Assembly: GCA_005406025.1 (NCBI GenBank)
Contig: BGZK01001203.1
Span: forward strand, 62,001-126,000
DNA from: Eumeta japonica
Lineage: Eukaryota; Arthropoda; Insecta; Lepidoptera; Psychidae
Direction of reading: 5' to 3'
DNA: 64,000 nt
The position numbers and the translations under genes were made by a program. The notes beneath the pieces are model-generated. The model was not told where the DNA came from. It did not search any database and saw only the letters and a list, made by a program, of their open reading frames with translations. Below are positions 48,065 to 59,667 of the stretch, one piece after another (positions within the stretch are counted from its first letter, which is position 1; each line of letters begins with the position of its first letter).

Positions 48065-50263
48065 GTGAGTATTAAATATGTTAACATTTTTTATTTTATC
48101 GTAATAAAATCCAAAGGTTATGTACATTTTAAATATTACTCAAAATAAAAAAGTACAAGCAGATTTGCAAGCAAAATTTGAGTATATTCATATCCCAATT
48201 TTTGAGTTCCATAAACTCAATGAAAAAACGAGACATTCAAAGAGGATTATTGTGTCTGTCTCTCACCACAGCATATTTTCTCCGAATCTGCTAGATGACG
48301 AAAGATGCATTTGGTACAATACATCAACTTGGGCGACTCAATCACCATCGTATAGCGTTATTAAAGAACTCTGATTTCAGTGGCAAATTTTGGGGTTATT
48401 AGAGAATCACAAAAGCTTAGTCTTACGCTTTATTCACGTAAACTGAAATTGATAAAGTTTAAATTTAATTTCCATTATTTCCCTGAGGACTAATGCGATG
48501 ATTTATAATACGGAACCCTGTCCACATGAATTCATTTCGTACTTGGCCCGTTTATTTATTTTGTTACCGGTAAATATAATATTTTCGATTTATGTTATAC
48601 GAGTAGAATATCAATGTTATTTTCAAAACATTTCTTTATTTACTTTATTGTAATAAAAGTTCAATCGTTAACTATATATTTAATATCCTAAAATTTTTAA
48701 ATTGGCTTCCAAGTACTATCACAAACGTACGTAAATTGCAAATATTTTTTCAAGGTGTAAGTATTCCACTTTTATTGAGCTTTTGTAATAGCGAAGGTAT
48801 AAAGATAATTAGTTAGACTGCAATGTACTTGCCACCTTTTCGTTTTTGATTTAAAAGCTTTATATTTCATGTAACAATTTATATTTTTTTATAAAATGAA
48901 GGTTACACATCTAACGTAACCTCACACGGATGGGCCACACATCATATGAGTAAATGAAATTTAAATATTATATTCAAAACGGCTAATATTAAATTAAGTT
49001 GCATGTAAAATACTTGGAAAGTCCAGAAACGCATGCTTAATGATGCTCATTTAATTTTTCCTATTGCTGGTTCATAAAATAAAACAGAGGGAAAAAAACA
49101 ATGAGCATTTTGAAGAAGTTATACGTCAGAAACAGGCCAAAGCAAATAAGTGAACTACTTAGTGACAGTGACGGCCACAAACAGCGAACGGCATCACGAC
49201 GCCATTTGGAAAATTTGGACTTAGTAGCCGATAGTGTCAAAAATATTTTGAGTCACAATGAATTCTAACATTCATTTTGTCTATGAAAAACCGCACGGTA
49301 AAGACTAATGTGTTATTTGACACGAAATTGCTCGCATTGAAGCTATTAAAAAAAAAAACTGTTCTGACACGTGAAGTTTTTCAGCTCTTGTCACGACTAA
49401 ATAAAATCCATAAATACGGACATCTCGACGTTCATACAAATTTATTTTCAGTTGAGTTTTTTTTTATATTAAACAGAATAAATATTTAAAAAAAATATTA
49501 AATTCAAAAATAAATAGTGTTTCTGTTGATATACACAATATGAATATTAAGAGGCAATTTAAATTCAGATAATTCCTTGACCTTCTGAAAGCGAGTGGGT
49601 ATGCAACTCAAAAGCTTTGCATTATCGCTCGCTGGAAATCTAAAAAAATATATAAAGTTTCAAATTGCCAGTAAAAATGAATCTTGAATATAAAATACTG
49701 AAATCATATTTCATAGCAAATCTACAAGCTTCTCTGTACAGTGGATATTCTACAAATTATTTATATATTCGTTGTTTGATAACAGAAGTATTTGTAAGTT
49801 CCTTGGAAAAACAAGAGAGCACGCCAACGATATGAGAGAGTATTATTGTGCTCACAGTCATTTTGTGGAAAAATCAATCTTGTCAATTAAGAAAGTACCT
49901 AAATATTAATCAAAATATTAATAAAAGGGAAATTCGTTTTGATGCGCTAAATTTGACGAACCAAACTACGAGTAAGGCGCCTCGATGCTAATCAGATTAA
50001 GTTGAGATATATTGAATAGTCAAAATAGTCAACATAGCCGAATAAATTGATCTTCAATGGTCATAATTATCATAACGAAACATTTATGTATTAGCATGTT
50101 TTTCCCCCGTTTCTCACACTACTTATCTGCGTTCATGTTCCAGTGTTTATCGACAAATGTACATTTTTTTTGACAAGCAATGATTAAATTTCATTCGCCA
50201 CATTCCTCGAGCAGGTGTAGTTTAATAAAGAATAATAGATATCAAAAACGATGCTGTTTACAG
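48065..50263 (+). other. Large first intron of the CSP gene
   Basis: About 2.2 kb, AT-rich, from GTGAGT (48065) to CTGTTTACAG (50254-50263). It holds a 55-codon frame at 49101-49268 (MSILKKLYVRNRPKQISEL and onward) that is basic, helical-looking and in a slightly GC-richer patch. Its origin is not recognised, and I would not call it a gene. No other feature seen. Confidence 0.5.
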
Positions 50264-50291
50264 TTCACGAAGATCGAATCTCACAACTACC

Positions 50292-51414
50292 ATGAAATTG
50301 ATATGGGCTTTAGTCGTCGTGGGCATCGCCGCTGCGGCGCCGCAAGACCACTACGGCCTGGATGTGTCCGCTCTGGACGTGGACGGGTTCCTCAAGGATC
50401 CCGCCAAGATGAAGATGTACACGGACTGCCTCCTGGACCTCGGGCCCTGCAGCCCCCTCGGCGAAGCCGTCAAGAGTGAGTGCGCGCCGGCATTGATGTG
50501 ACTCGTAGACAATGTGCGAGGTCGATTTTAATTATATCATCACGTGTTCATTATATTTCAAGATTTCTTTGAGATAGTAATATGCCAAAATACTTGAAGA
50601 TTTCGTTGGAAAAAGTGTCCATCATATCTATTAAAACAATCTCAAACTCAAGGAATGCATTGATTTTTTTATTCTTTAATAGATTAACTCTACACATGGG
50701 TACTCAAATGGAACGACATGTGGCATGTAAGTTGTGAATGGACGCACAGAGGTCGTCATGTTCGTAAACTCCTTCCATTACGCCGTTTGTCCGTGGTCTT
50801 TCTCATCTTGCCCGCAACTGAATTCTTTTGCGCTCTGTTCAGCGATTTAACGATATTATTAGTTTCATAATCAAACGTCATAATTTCATTTATTACATAT
50901 ACACAGTACAATAGAGTAACTATATTAATTACAAAGTAATTGTAACCTAAGCCGTAAGCTGGCACTCACATTTCGCGTCTCCAGCTTTTATTCTGAACGA
51001 GTATAAGCTTATTACGCTCGAAGAGCATAATTATTCAGCATTCAAATATTATTGGACAATGTGTTAAATGTATAATTATTTGTCATCAGGAATATTTTTT
51101 CATACTCCATTCCGTGCATCGAATCGGATTAAAAATGCTAGTAAAACAAAATCAATATAAAAAAATAATGAAAATGCCTGTTAATCAAAACGTATTTTTA
51201 ATAAATATTTTTATTTCTGTTTTCAGAGGAACTTCCCCAAGCTCTAGCCACGGGCTGCGCCAAGTGCACCCCGGCGCAGAAGCAGGTCATCCGGCGCATC
51301 CTCGTGACCGGCAAAGAGCAGCTGCCGGCCGAAAGAGAACAGCTCATCAGGAAGTACGACCCCCAGGGCCAATACCACGATAAGATTGAAGAGTTCCTCG
51401 CTTCCACTGATTGA
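50292..51414 (+). CDS. CSP: Chemosensory protein (OS-D family), two coding exons
   Basis: A small secreted protein that, in this family, binds hydrophobic ligands such as pheromone components or lipids in a helical pocket; the actual ligand and tissue are unknown. Coding exons are 50292-50475 and 51227-51414, joined to 123 residues. Residues 1-16 are a signal peptide (MKLIWALVVVGIAAAA), with cleavage expected near PQD. The four-cysteine signature C-x6-C-x18-C-x2-C is exact: C46, C53, C72, C75. The intron sits one base after the Lys61 codon, the canonical CSP intron place, with AAGA / GTGAGT donor and TTTTCAG acceptor. The conserved RKYDP near the C-terminus is present (103-107), but the usual Trp before it is absent (LPAEREQL), so this is a divergent member. 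The upstream exon starts at 50264 after CTGTTTACAG, giving a 28-nt 5' UTR part before this ATG. Exons are far more GC-rich than the surroundings. Confidence 0.92.
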
Positions 51415-51690
51415 GAAGACAGTTCTATTTGGTCCCAATGAAAAACGAGAATGCTCATACCGATCTATTTTCTTGCTTAATCTGTAAATAATGTTTTTAT
51501 TCCACTTAGTACTAATCCTTCACCTTGTATTTCATTTGTTTTTATTATTCAAAACGTCTTTGTCATACTGAAATATATTTTTTATTTCGCATAATTTTTT
51601 TTATTTAAAATCTTTAATTTGTCTTTTAATTTTTAATTACTTAATAATAATAAAACAAAACATTTAATAATGTAATAAGGGCGTTCAATA
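51415..51690 (+). other. CSP 3' UTR and polyadenylation area
   Basis: AT-rich sequence after the TGA. AATAAA at 51649-51654 and another at 51686 are candidate polyadenylation signals. The first 250 bp align with the relic at 43370-43640, which supports its being transcribed untranslated sequence shared by the duplicates. Confidence 0.6.
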
Positions 51691-54600
51691 AATACTGAGA
51701 ATGAGTATGTTGTCGGTAACTCTTATTAAATCTCATTTTACGTCATAGTCGCCTTTTAGCATAATATACTTCCCATATCTTTTTTCTAAGCTTATAATTT
51801 CTTTCTTAAAACTTCTTATTCTGAGCACCTAAATTCCTGTACTGCAGCGACAACTGTCCCATCGTCTTCGAATCCCCACCCTTTCAGATACCCCTTCTAC
51901 CTTGGAATTACCTAGAAATCACTAGAATCAAGGCCGGGCAAATATTGAGGATGCTTGAGTACTTTAAAGCCAACATCTCGAATTGCAACATTTCTATTGA
52001 TGGATGAAAAACAATTTTCGCTAGTTTGCCTCGCCGTTTCTTCCGAATTTTAATCAAATTACTTAATCGCAATTTTTAATTTCTTCTGCTTATAAAAAGC
52101 CCGTAACATAAGCTGCACGGTCGAGATGTTCTATCATGACCACCCTTTAACTATCACAGAAAATTGATTTCAAAATTATCCCAGAATATTTTACATAATG
52201 ATATCCCAGCGGAAATTCAAAATTTGCCATTTTATAAATTTAAACATTTTTTTACATTAAAAAGTTACATTAAAAGATAGATATGTGGCAAGGGCTATAT
52301 ACCGTGTCTGAATATCTTAATGGAAAAAGTTGATGGGATAGAATTGTTAGGCCATCAGGTTGCTTCATAATATTTGTAAGATTATTAATTATTCGTAATC
52401 AGTAATACAGTAAGACTATCAACAATACTTTGTATTGATAACTAAATAAGAAGCACCCTTGAGTTTCTTGCCCATTCTTCTTAAAGTGAATCAGTATTTT
52501 GAATGGGTGGTAATGTCGAAAAAAATCGTTAACGATGTTTTTCAAGTGTAATTTCATTGCCTACGAAATAAAGATATTGTTTAATTTGATTTCATGTTAT
52601 TCATGTCAAATATTACTTTACTCGCTTTGAAATTTCTCAAATCGTTTTTTTTTTTTTGCACTAACTTTATTCTCTTGTTTACTCTACATAACCTTTTTGC
52701 TCCGTTTTTTAATACAACTTTTGTTAACTGCCACAATTCATCAAATTCTAAATGTTCGTTCTCCTTGATTTCATTCAAGCTATTTTCAATGACTCTATTT
52801 CTTTTTCCCTTAACAAAAACAATTTCCATCTTCCACATTAGGGTCCTGAACTTAACAACTTTTATTTGCTGTAGCTCCACAGTAGCGGTGTTCGCATGCT
52901 ATTGCCAAAGCTACTGACTAAATAATGACCAGCACCAGCATTGACGCTACGGTACATTATTGTATCCATACCGCTGTACACTCACTTAGCCATTAAAAGC
53001 ACCTAACTTGACTTTTCTCCCGTTTCTATCGCATTCGACATAGGTCTTACACCCGCCTCAAACTTATTACCCTCGTCAGCCAGTTCGGACATAAATGGAG
53101 CATGTGCACCTGAAATGATAACTTGCATCATTCAATTGTGACACGAAGCCAGAGCAATTTTTAGTTTATGCCTTCATAACCATTTACATAATTTAAAATA
53201 ATCCCTCCAATAGGATGAAGCCCTGTCAATGTTGTACTGGCATCCTCGTTGGCTCTGATGAACGCCAAGTGAATAAATATCAAAAGATTCGTGTTTGACG
53301 GCCCCGTGTTTATTTTCCTTATACTCTCATTAACGCATATGAACATTGAGCCGCTTATATTTCATCATCATTTTTGTCGTCCATCCCTCACCAAAGCGAA
53401 ACAATCTAATCGTGTTCGCCTCCAGGAAACTAAGGTGCGATACTCATCCTAGGATCTAAGAATCGAGAATCAAGCCTGTGACTCCTCAATCTTTGGTATG
53501 GGAATTCAAATCGTTTCCCTCCCAAAAGATACAGTGGAACTGCCCGGTACAAAGCCGGAGAAGGATTCTTTGTCGATGATGGTTCTCTTCTAGGGTATTT
53601 TTTTTCACTTCTGCTATCACTTGCAAATTTTGTGATAGATGTTGAGGTTTATTGAAATTTAGGAATAAAAGGATTAGGCTAGAAACACTGTCATTTCAAC
53701 AAGAAATAATGAGTAGAATAAATACACGACTGACAATGGCTTTTCCGAAAAAAAGTGAAAAGCACCATATACCACCACCATAACAACCATAAAAACTTGT
53801 TAAAATTAAAGAGAGAGGTAATAATAAGTTATTTTTGTAATTGGTGCCAGAAAAAGAAAGGCAAATAATAAATCTGGGCAACTGTGAACCTCAAGTATAT
53901 AGTACTCGCGTTTTATGTTTTAGACAATGTTTGAATCGGTGTGATTTCACATACCGAAAACGGAGCTGTATTCCTACAAAGATGTCTATTACAATACAAT
54001 TAATATACAGTATACATTAAGCCGTGCTTAAATCATCACTAAAACTAGCATCTTCTTAGTGGCAAACGCACAAAAAATATGGGAACGTTTGGAAAATATT
54101 GCATGTGTTCATTTCTAATAAACCTCAAATACAAAATTTATCATTGCATTTCATTTATGTAGTTAGCGTCTTTGGTTTATATGATGTAATATCATTTGTT
54201 ATTGAAAAAAAAAAACGTGGCCACAAAGCAAACACATTCCTCACAATTGTACGAGGACGGTACTTTAAACCAAAACATTGAAGAATATTTTCTTATTGTA
54301 CAAAATCAATATTTTTCCAAGGGAGACACCTATTCACACAAACTTGAGAAGCAAACATCTGTCAAAATCAAAGTTTATATCACCATGGTTAGGCACATCT
54401 GTGACATCCTCGTGGGGTATGTACAATATTTGGACATTTTATAGTGTAATATCAATATATACCATAACTTAAATTTATCGTAAGCTTTTTCAATGAATTC
54501 GTACGGTTCACTCTTGGGTTATTTTTCGTCGAGTGTGAATTTCCTTCCGACCTCTATGAAACAGCAGAGGAGAATGCATAAAATTGGTTTTAAAGAAATT

Positions 54601-54974
54601 TCTAGCAATGTCTTTGTTTACATATGATACATATTATAACATTAGACATTCAGGCTTGCCAATGATGGTGATGTGACTCGTGGGGTTTACAACGAAACAA
54701 TCGACATCATCTCATAGAAATAAGACCCGACAACAGAAGCTCTTTTTTAAGTGTCCTATTTTAGACGCTGCGTTTTATACAAATCAAATCTCACAGTGGT
54801 CTTGGTAATTACGTATAAGGATAAAACACGCACAATTTGAGATGCCTCTGTGTTCTCAGAAGTTTTTCTTGTACGATACTTGATAATAAGATATTATCTA
54901 TAACGTGTTGTGGGGGCCGAGTGAGAACAGAAGTACAGACGACCTACGAGTGGAAATGGTGTAAAATAATATAT
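51691..54974. other. Intergenic stretch between CSP copies
   Basis: Frames at 52581-52917 (99 codons minus, 107 plus) mirror each other in low-complexity AT-rich DNA and look unreal. 52890-53120 and 53380-53600 are GC-richer and may be decayed mobile-element DNA, but no protein motif was recognised. 54660-54740 likewise. Confidence 0.3.
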
Positions 54975-55019
54975 AAGTCAGCATTACTTCCGGAAATAAA
55001 GCGCAGGTAATGCTGACTT
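54975..55019. repeat. Perfect 13-bp hairpin
   Basis: AAGTCAGCATTAC (54975-54987) and its exact complement (55007-55019) surround a 19-nt loop, followed directly by the GCGTTTTATAAAA word also seen at 46155. Confidence 0.8.
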
Positions 55020-55334
55020 GCGTTTTATAAAACCGTGAGTACAGCAGAACAGTTGATTACGCGAGTTGTTTTTCGGAGTTCCTCGTGAATATTTGTTAAA
55101 TGTGACTCTCGCATAAAAATAAATTCATTTCGCGACAGCACACATAAAATTGTCGTATTCCAAAATCCGTAGTAGAACAGAAAATACTCCGTGGGATGAC
55201 ATATAAATACTAATGAAATAATGTAAAGTTCTAATTAAACGCTTTGCCGGTATGCAGATTATAGACACAATAGTAGGTGGTCGTCCACCGATTGCGTGAG
55301 GCTCGAAAGGGTTGGGGCTCGGAAAAATCACTAA

Positions 55335-55452
55335 ATATCACATTGTAGTGAGATATCACGTTTATTTATTTCTTCGTCGCCTCGCTGCTGCCAGGCGGCG
55401 AGTCTCTCCTCTCACCTTCCGCCCTGACAAACGCCGGGGTCCGCTAGTACAC
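55335..55452 (-). repeat. Short retroposon-like repeat, minus orientation
   Basis: Read on the minus strand it begins ACTAGCGGACCCCGGCGTTT GTCAGGGCGG and continues with AGGCGACGAAGAAATAAATA AACGTGATATCTCACTAC. The 'actagcggacccggcg' start is a frequent end of lepidopteran RTE-related repeats. Non-coding. Confidence 0.5.
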
Positions 55453-56391
55453 TTCTATTTAAAGACAATATTTTTAAATATTTTGTACTGAGAACATGCA
55501 CGTGCTTTGGATAGGGGGACGAGAAGTTCGTCTTAATCCTCACCGCTACCTTGGGGAGTGGCTAAGTAGTTGCTGAAATACATCACGTCATTAATAGACA
55601 ATTTTTTAGATAACTTTCGTTTTAACCAAATCGTCTATACAGAAAGTATGAGTAGTATAACGGTACATGCCACAGTCGACTCGCCCTCATTACTCCCCTT
55701 CAACTCAACACACCACACACTGATTCTATCTCTAAACGTTCACCTAACGTTTGTACGGGGACAACACGAGTTCTAGAATATGGTGTGTCTTTACGGTGAT
55801 TTCATCCAGCTCATGCTGGACCAGAGAGTTTTGTACATTTTTAAAGTTAAGCTGTATGATTTAAGCGAACTGTATGGAAATGTCCCGTTTTTCGCTAAAT
55901 GTTACATTTTGACCCAACCTAATAAGTGTATTACTATTGTGATATTGACACAGTAAATTTTTGTCTATAATATTATTACATAAATAGTATAAATTAAGTT
56001 ACATAAATTATATAAATCATTATTCTTGCACTCTTGTTGCGATTATGATAATTATTCAATATTCCCTTAACTTCCGTCTGTATGGTACGTTGTGTGCACA
56101 TAATTTTGATCACAAACATGTTACAGTGCGTTATTTTTACACTTGCCAGTATTGTAACAATCACAATGTCTTCTACATATGTTATGAAATAAATAAGAAA
56201 AATGCTCAAGTTTCTACGGAACCCTGAAGGCGAGAACTTTATTCTCATTTATCTAGTTTTCTTTCATAAAATGGAAAGATGTATGTAAAATTGTCAATAA
56301 CCAGTTTATTTTCGTAATGAACTAACATTACAATTTTCTGTTAGTATTTTACTGTAGAGTAATGAAGACCATATTAATAATCCGTTAGACT
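55453..56391. other. Intergenic stretch
   Basis: No gene was recognised. Short frames only. Confidence 0.4.
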
Positions 56392-56645
56392 GGCCGTCAA
56401 TGTCGCGAGCCTACGTCGCACTTAGCCATTCTTTTTTTCCGTCCACGGTGAGTCTGCTCCTCGGCCGTCGACGGGGCAATAGATGGACTCCGAACTTTGG
56501 TACACAAATATCGGAGGATCCATCATCGAGTCCAAAGTCCGCAAGGCCGTGCCGTAGCCGGTACCTGTGGATATATATACAGGTCTGACGCAAGCCTCTA
56601 CCAGTAACTCTGTACTTTTCTCTCTGGCGTATCGATGAGTGATCG
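56392..56645 (+). promoter_or_regulatory. Promoter and 5' exon of the decayed CSP copy
   Basis: Homologous to 47803-48064. Core elements are intact: TATATATA at 56572-56579, then CCAGTA (56601-56606, start near 56603) 31 bp later, then GTGAGT at 56646. The inverted motif pair persists: GGACTCCGAACTTTGG (56485-56500) and GAGTCCAAAGTCC (56528-56540), the latter followed by GCAAGGCC as in the intact gene. The tandem doubling of the downstream motif seen in the intact gene is absent here. Nothing in the core looks broken, so transcription of the pseudogene is possible. Confidence 0.65.
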
Positions 56646-56781
56646 GTGAGTGAGCGATCAATATTATAGAACAATATTTTTAAAACAATCTATTAATAGC
56701 CTATGTATAATAGAACAACAATAGATTATTTTTTTGTTTTATTTTGAACCTGCATACAAAATTTAAAAGAATTTTATATAC

Positions 56782-56830
56782 ATATGGTGGGATTGGTGAG
56801 ATAAATACTACCCTTCCAATCCCACCATAT
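56782..56830. repeat. 15-bp hairpin beside a mariner relic
   Basis: ATATGGTGGGATTGG (56782-56796) is the exact complement of 56816-56830, with a 19-nt loop. It directly abuts the truncated 3' side of the mariner relic that follows. Confidence 0.8.
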
Positions 56831-56834
56831 ACAT

Positions 56835-57395
56835 AGCATCAACTCATTGTGACTTAATCCGCTGTAGTCTGTGGAGTTCGCTTGCCTTTTGACCATGACC
56901 TTTTCGCACGTTTTTATCGTAGGTGATCCGTTTTTCATCATCAGTGTTTAATCTTTTCAAAAACGGTTCGGATTCATTACGTTTCAATGTAGAATCGCAA
57001 ATGAGTGCACGATTCATTAGATTTCTTTCAATAAACTCGTACGGGTGCCCAGTATCGAGCTTTTTTGTACATGCAGCTTTTTTCAAATAGATCAAAACTG
57101 TTTTGTGGTCAACCGCAGCTCTTCGGCTATATCAGAAGAACTAATATGGCGATTATGCTTTACTTTTTCCAAAATGGCGTCGACTTTATTCATAACAGGT
57201 CGACCAAAGCAAGGTTCATGTTTGACATCAAAATTACCGGACTGAAAATGCTTGAAGCAGTTTTGTGCTACTCTTACCAACACTACTTTAGATCCATAAA
57301 TGTCACAATTTGTTTTTGCGACTGGTGTCGCATTTTTTTATAATAAAACTTCAAAATGTTTCGAATCACTACATTAAACTCACTCATTTTGGTAG
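56835..57395 (-). mobile_element. Mariner relic, minus strand, 3' truncated
   Basis: The element starts near 57390 with an ATG-containing SEFNVVIRNILKFYYKK-like segment. The next pieces are FKHFQSGNFDVKHEP with CFGRPVMNKVDAILEKV (57245-57140) and HISSSDIAEELRLTTKQ. A second frame (57095-56844) then reads CTKKLDTGHPYEFIERN, LMNRALICDSTLKRNE and DDEKRITYDKNVRKG, where canonical mariner has 'TGDEKWITYDN--RK' with the first catalytic aspartate. It stops after that and lacks the other two aspartates. The wording resembles mori-type mariners. It sits inside the intron of the decayed CSP copy, opposite to its direction. Confidence 0.8.
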
Positions 57396-58116
57396 ACAAT
57401 AAAACAAATGAAAAATGGCGTGACACCACTATTATTTCTACTTTTCTTTTTTTTAAGATGTCATCTATTTAATTGCATCGAAACTAGCCAGATACAAGCA
57501 ACACAACCAAAGAGATTTTACTACAAATTTTTTACTTGAAGATACGAAAAAACTTTTTCGGCAACCTAATATAATTAATGTTTACATTTCAAATCTAAAA
57601 AAAATACGATGAACCGAATATCAAGTTCATAAAAAATAAAAAAGCAATTTTCCTAAACTGATGTCACTTAACATAAGTTTTCCTTAGAAACTACAAAACT
57701 ACTGTATGCAGCCGAAAAGTACACTCCGTTTAACTAATAATAGTGTTATTTTCTTATATAAAAAAATAAATGTTCCGAGGTTCTATACAAAGTATTTTAA
57801 GTACAAAACGCAACTTTAAGTGTAAGCTATCAGTCCAGCCGTCAGTCGATCACCCCTAAACAAAAGACTTTTTTCTCTTCTAAGCAATTATAGTAAGTCA
57901 ATAGAAGTAATTTGGTAGGGTTTCCTGTTGTGATATCATCAAATATAACAACTAATAAAGCATTAACAACATAACAATAAAAAATTCTAGGCAAGCGTTA
58001 TCGACAATCTGCACTTCAAATTAGACGGCGCTAGTATAACGCTAGAAGTAATTAGTCAAAATAGTTGTATATTAATTTGCTTATATAATAATATATAATA
58101 CAAATATAATTATCTA
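57396..58116. other. AT-rich intronic stretch of the decayed CSP copy
   Basis: No gene or clear repeat was recognised. Confidence 0.4.
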
Positions 58117-58400
58117 TTCTTCTTTCAGGATGAAGAGCTTATTCCTTCAGTATTTCACACTGGCCAGGCAGAGTTCAAAACTGGTGACGACCGTAGTCAC
58201 CAGTTCTGCGGCAACGTCCAGGACCGATGGCTTAACGTGTGCTTCGAGGCACAAATTTGAGGGTAAAAGCAAGTGGTTTATTTTGACTTAAGTTAAAAAT
58301 TCATCGGTCAATTCGCCCGTTGTTAGCATTCGAACCCGGTGCATACCTTATGTTTCGGAGGCTCCTGATCACTCGCCCATCACATCCTTACATGACATAG
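58117..58400 (+). repeat. SINE-like repeat with exon-like start
   Basis: TATTCTTCTTTCAG (58117-58130) looks like a strong splice acceptor and is followed by a 53-codon ATG frame (58131-58292). A hairpin ACTGGTGAC / GTCACCAGT lies near 58180-58204. The words ATGGCTTAACGTGTGCTTCG AGGCAC and CATTCGAACCCGGTGC recall abundant lepidopteran repeats, so I prefer a mobile origin to a real exon. The donor-like GAGGGTAAAAG is at about 58258. Confidence 0.4.
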
Positions 58401-58527
58401 TGTAAGTATAGCATAATACACATATACATTATGACTGAGTTAATTAAGTCCAACGATTACATTTCATCCATCGCTCGTCAGATGTAGTCTAAAGCGCATG
58501 AAAATATTAAGGTCTATTTGCTAGCAG

Positions 58528-59667
58528 GTCAGGAGGTTCGGCTTCTAGGACTACCATGAAATTCATGTCAGCGTTAGCCGTCGTGGAAAACGCAGCCTCG
58601 ACGCCGCAGGACACTACAGCCTCAAGTCTCTGGAAGATGTACTCGGGCTGCTTCCTGGACCTCGAAAAATGTGTCGCCTTTCGAGGGTGAGTGCTCCCGC
58701 AAGCAAGAATGTAATCAAAATCGAGAGAGACAAATTAGAATCGTGACCAGAACTGCCATTAAAATCGAGCGTGGAATAGCGATCAAAACCATGATTGAGA
58801 GCGTATTCGATCAATAATATGAAGTAATTCGTTCTATGTCCACGCGAGCGGCAGCTAGTCGTAAATAAGTATTAAAACGAGAAAACATATTTGGTCGTAG
58901 ATCAGTAGTAACCCAAGTAGCCTATTGCTTATTAATGTGCGATTGACACGACGCATCAAGTATAAAAAGATGTAGTATGAAATAGCGTAGGTTTTACATT
59001 AATGTGCTATATGTGCGTAGGAGCATAGAGATTGATAATGGTAACATAAGAGGAACAAGACTGCTCTGTGGCAAGACAAGTTATGTGGGAGCGTAAATTG
59101 TATGCTCTCTTATACGTTAGACCGACGGGTTCTATAACTTAGATAGTTTAGTAACTCAACACCTTCACTTTCTCTGGCGGCTCGTCTACTTTTTGGAACT
59201 TATGAGGGCGAGGTGTACATCCAAGAAGTTAGATTTTATCGTTCACGCTCATCAGAACGTCCAAAAGTTTCCAGTCGATCGTTCGTTGTCATTTTGTACT
59301 CCTTTTGTTCTCGTTACCTCTTATAACATTGTTGAGTTCGACAGACGAAACAAAAATGCCAATAAGATATTGTTCATTTGGCTAAATAAAGACATTGAGT
59401 TCTTGACATCCATAGAAGGTTGGTAGATGGATATGAAAGGTGAGTGAGAAGTGAATGATAATATAATTAGGAATAAATATAATAAATAAATAGAGTAGGA
59501 GATACAGCATGTACGACGTTACAGGTCCGCACCGAACGCACTCCGGCGCAGAAGCGAGTCATCCGCCACAGACCCGTGACCGGCAGACAGCAGCTGCTCT
59601 GGAAGCGAGAAGAAACTGTAGAGCCCCACGGAACAATTCAAGAATTTGCCTCGCTTTCACTGATTAG
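58528..59667 (+). pseudogene. Decayed CSP copy with retained splice sites
   Basis: The first coding exon starts after TTTGCTAGCAG (58521-58527). There are exactly 28 nt before the ATG at 58556, as in the intact gene. The frame to the donor encodes a signal-like MKFMSALAVV start, then the KMYSGCFLDLEKC block (C-x6-C kept). The segment equivalent to intact residues 24-39 is largely deleted. The donor GTGAGTGC (58687) is kept, but the exon now leaves 2 bases instead of 1, so the reading phase is shifted. The second exon lacks its first ~35 nt. The intact CAKCTPAQKQV block is here changed so that both cysteines are lost (RTPAQKRVIR region, about 59538-59570). The end (EFASLSL) is frameshifted before the old stop. 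It cannot make a normal CSP. Confidence 0.85.
58695..58860 (-). repeat. Dispersed GATCCCG-type repeat inserted just after the pseudogene donor
   Basis: Read on the minus strand it starts GACTAGCTGCCGCTCGCGTG GACATAGAACG and has TCGAT/GATTTTAATGG-type degenerate words. This is the same family as 27866 and 7143. Its other edge lies about 8 bp after the splice donor of the decayed CSP copy. Confidence 0.55.

Noticed and set aside
52581..52917. Mirror-image frames of 99 and 107 codons
   Set aside because: Opposite-strand frames in low-complexity AT-rich DNA with no motif in either.
58131..58292. 53-codon frame after a strong acceptor as an extra CSP exon
   Set aside because: The intact gene has no counterpart and the words resemble dispersed repeats.
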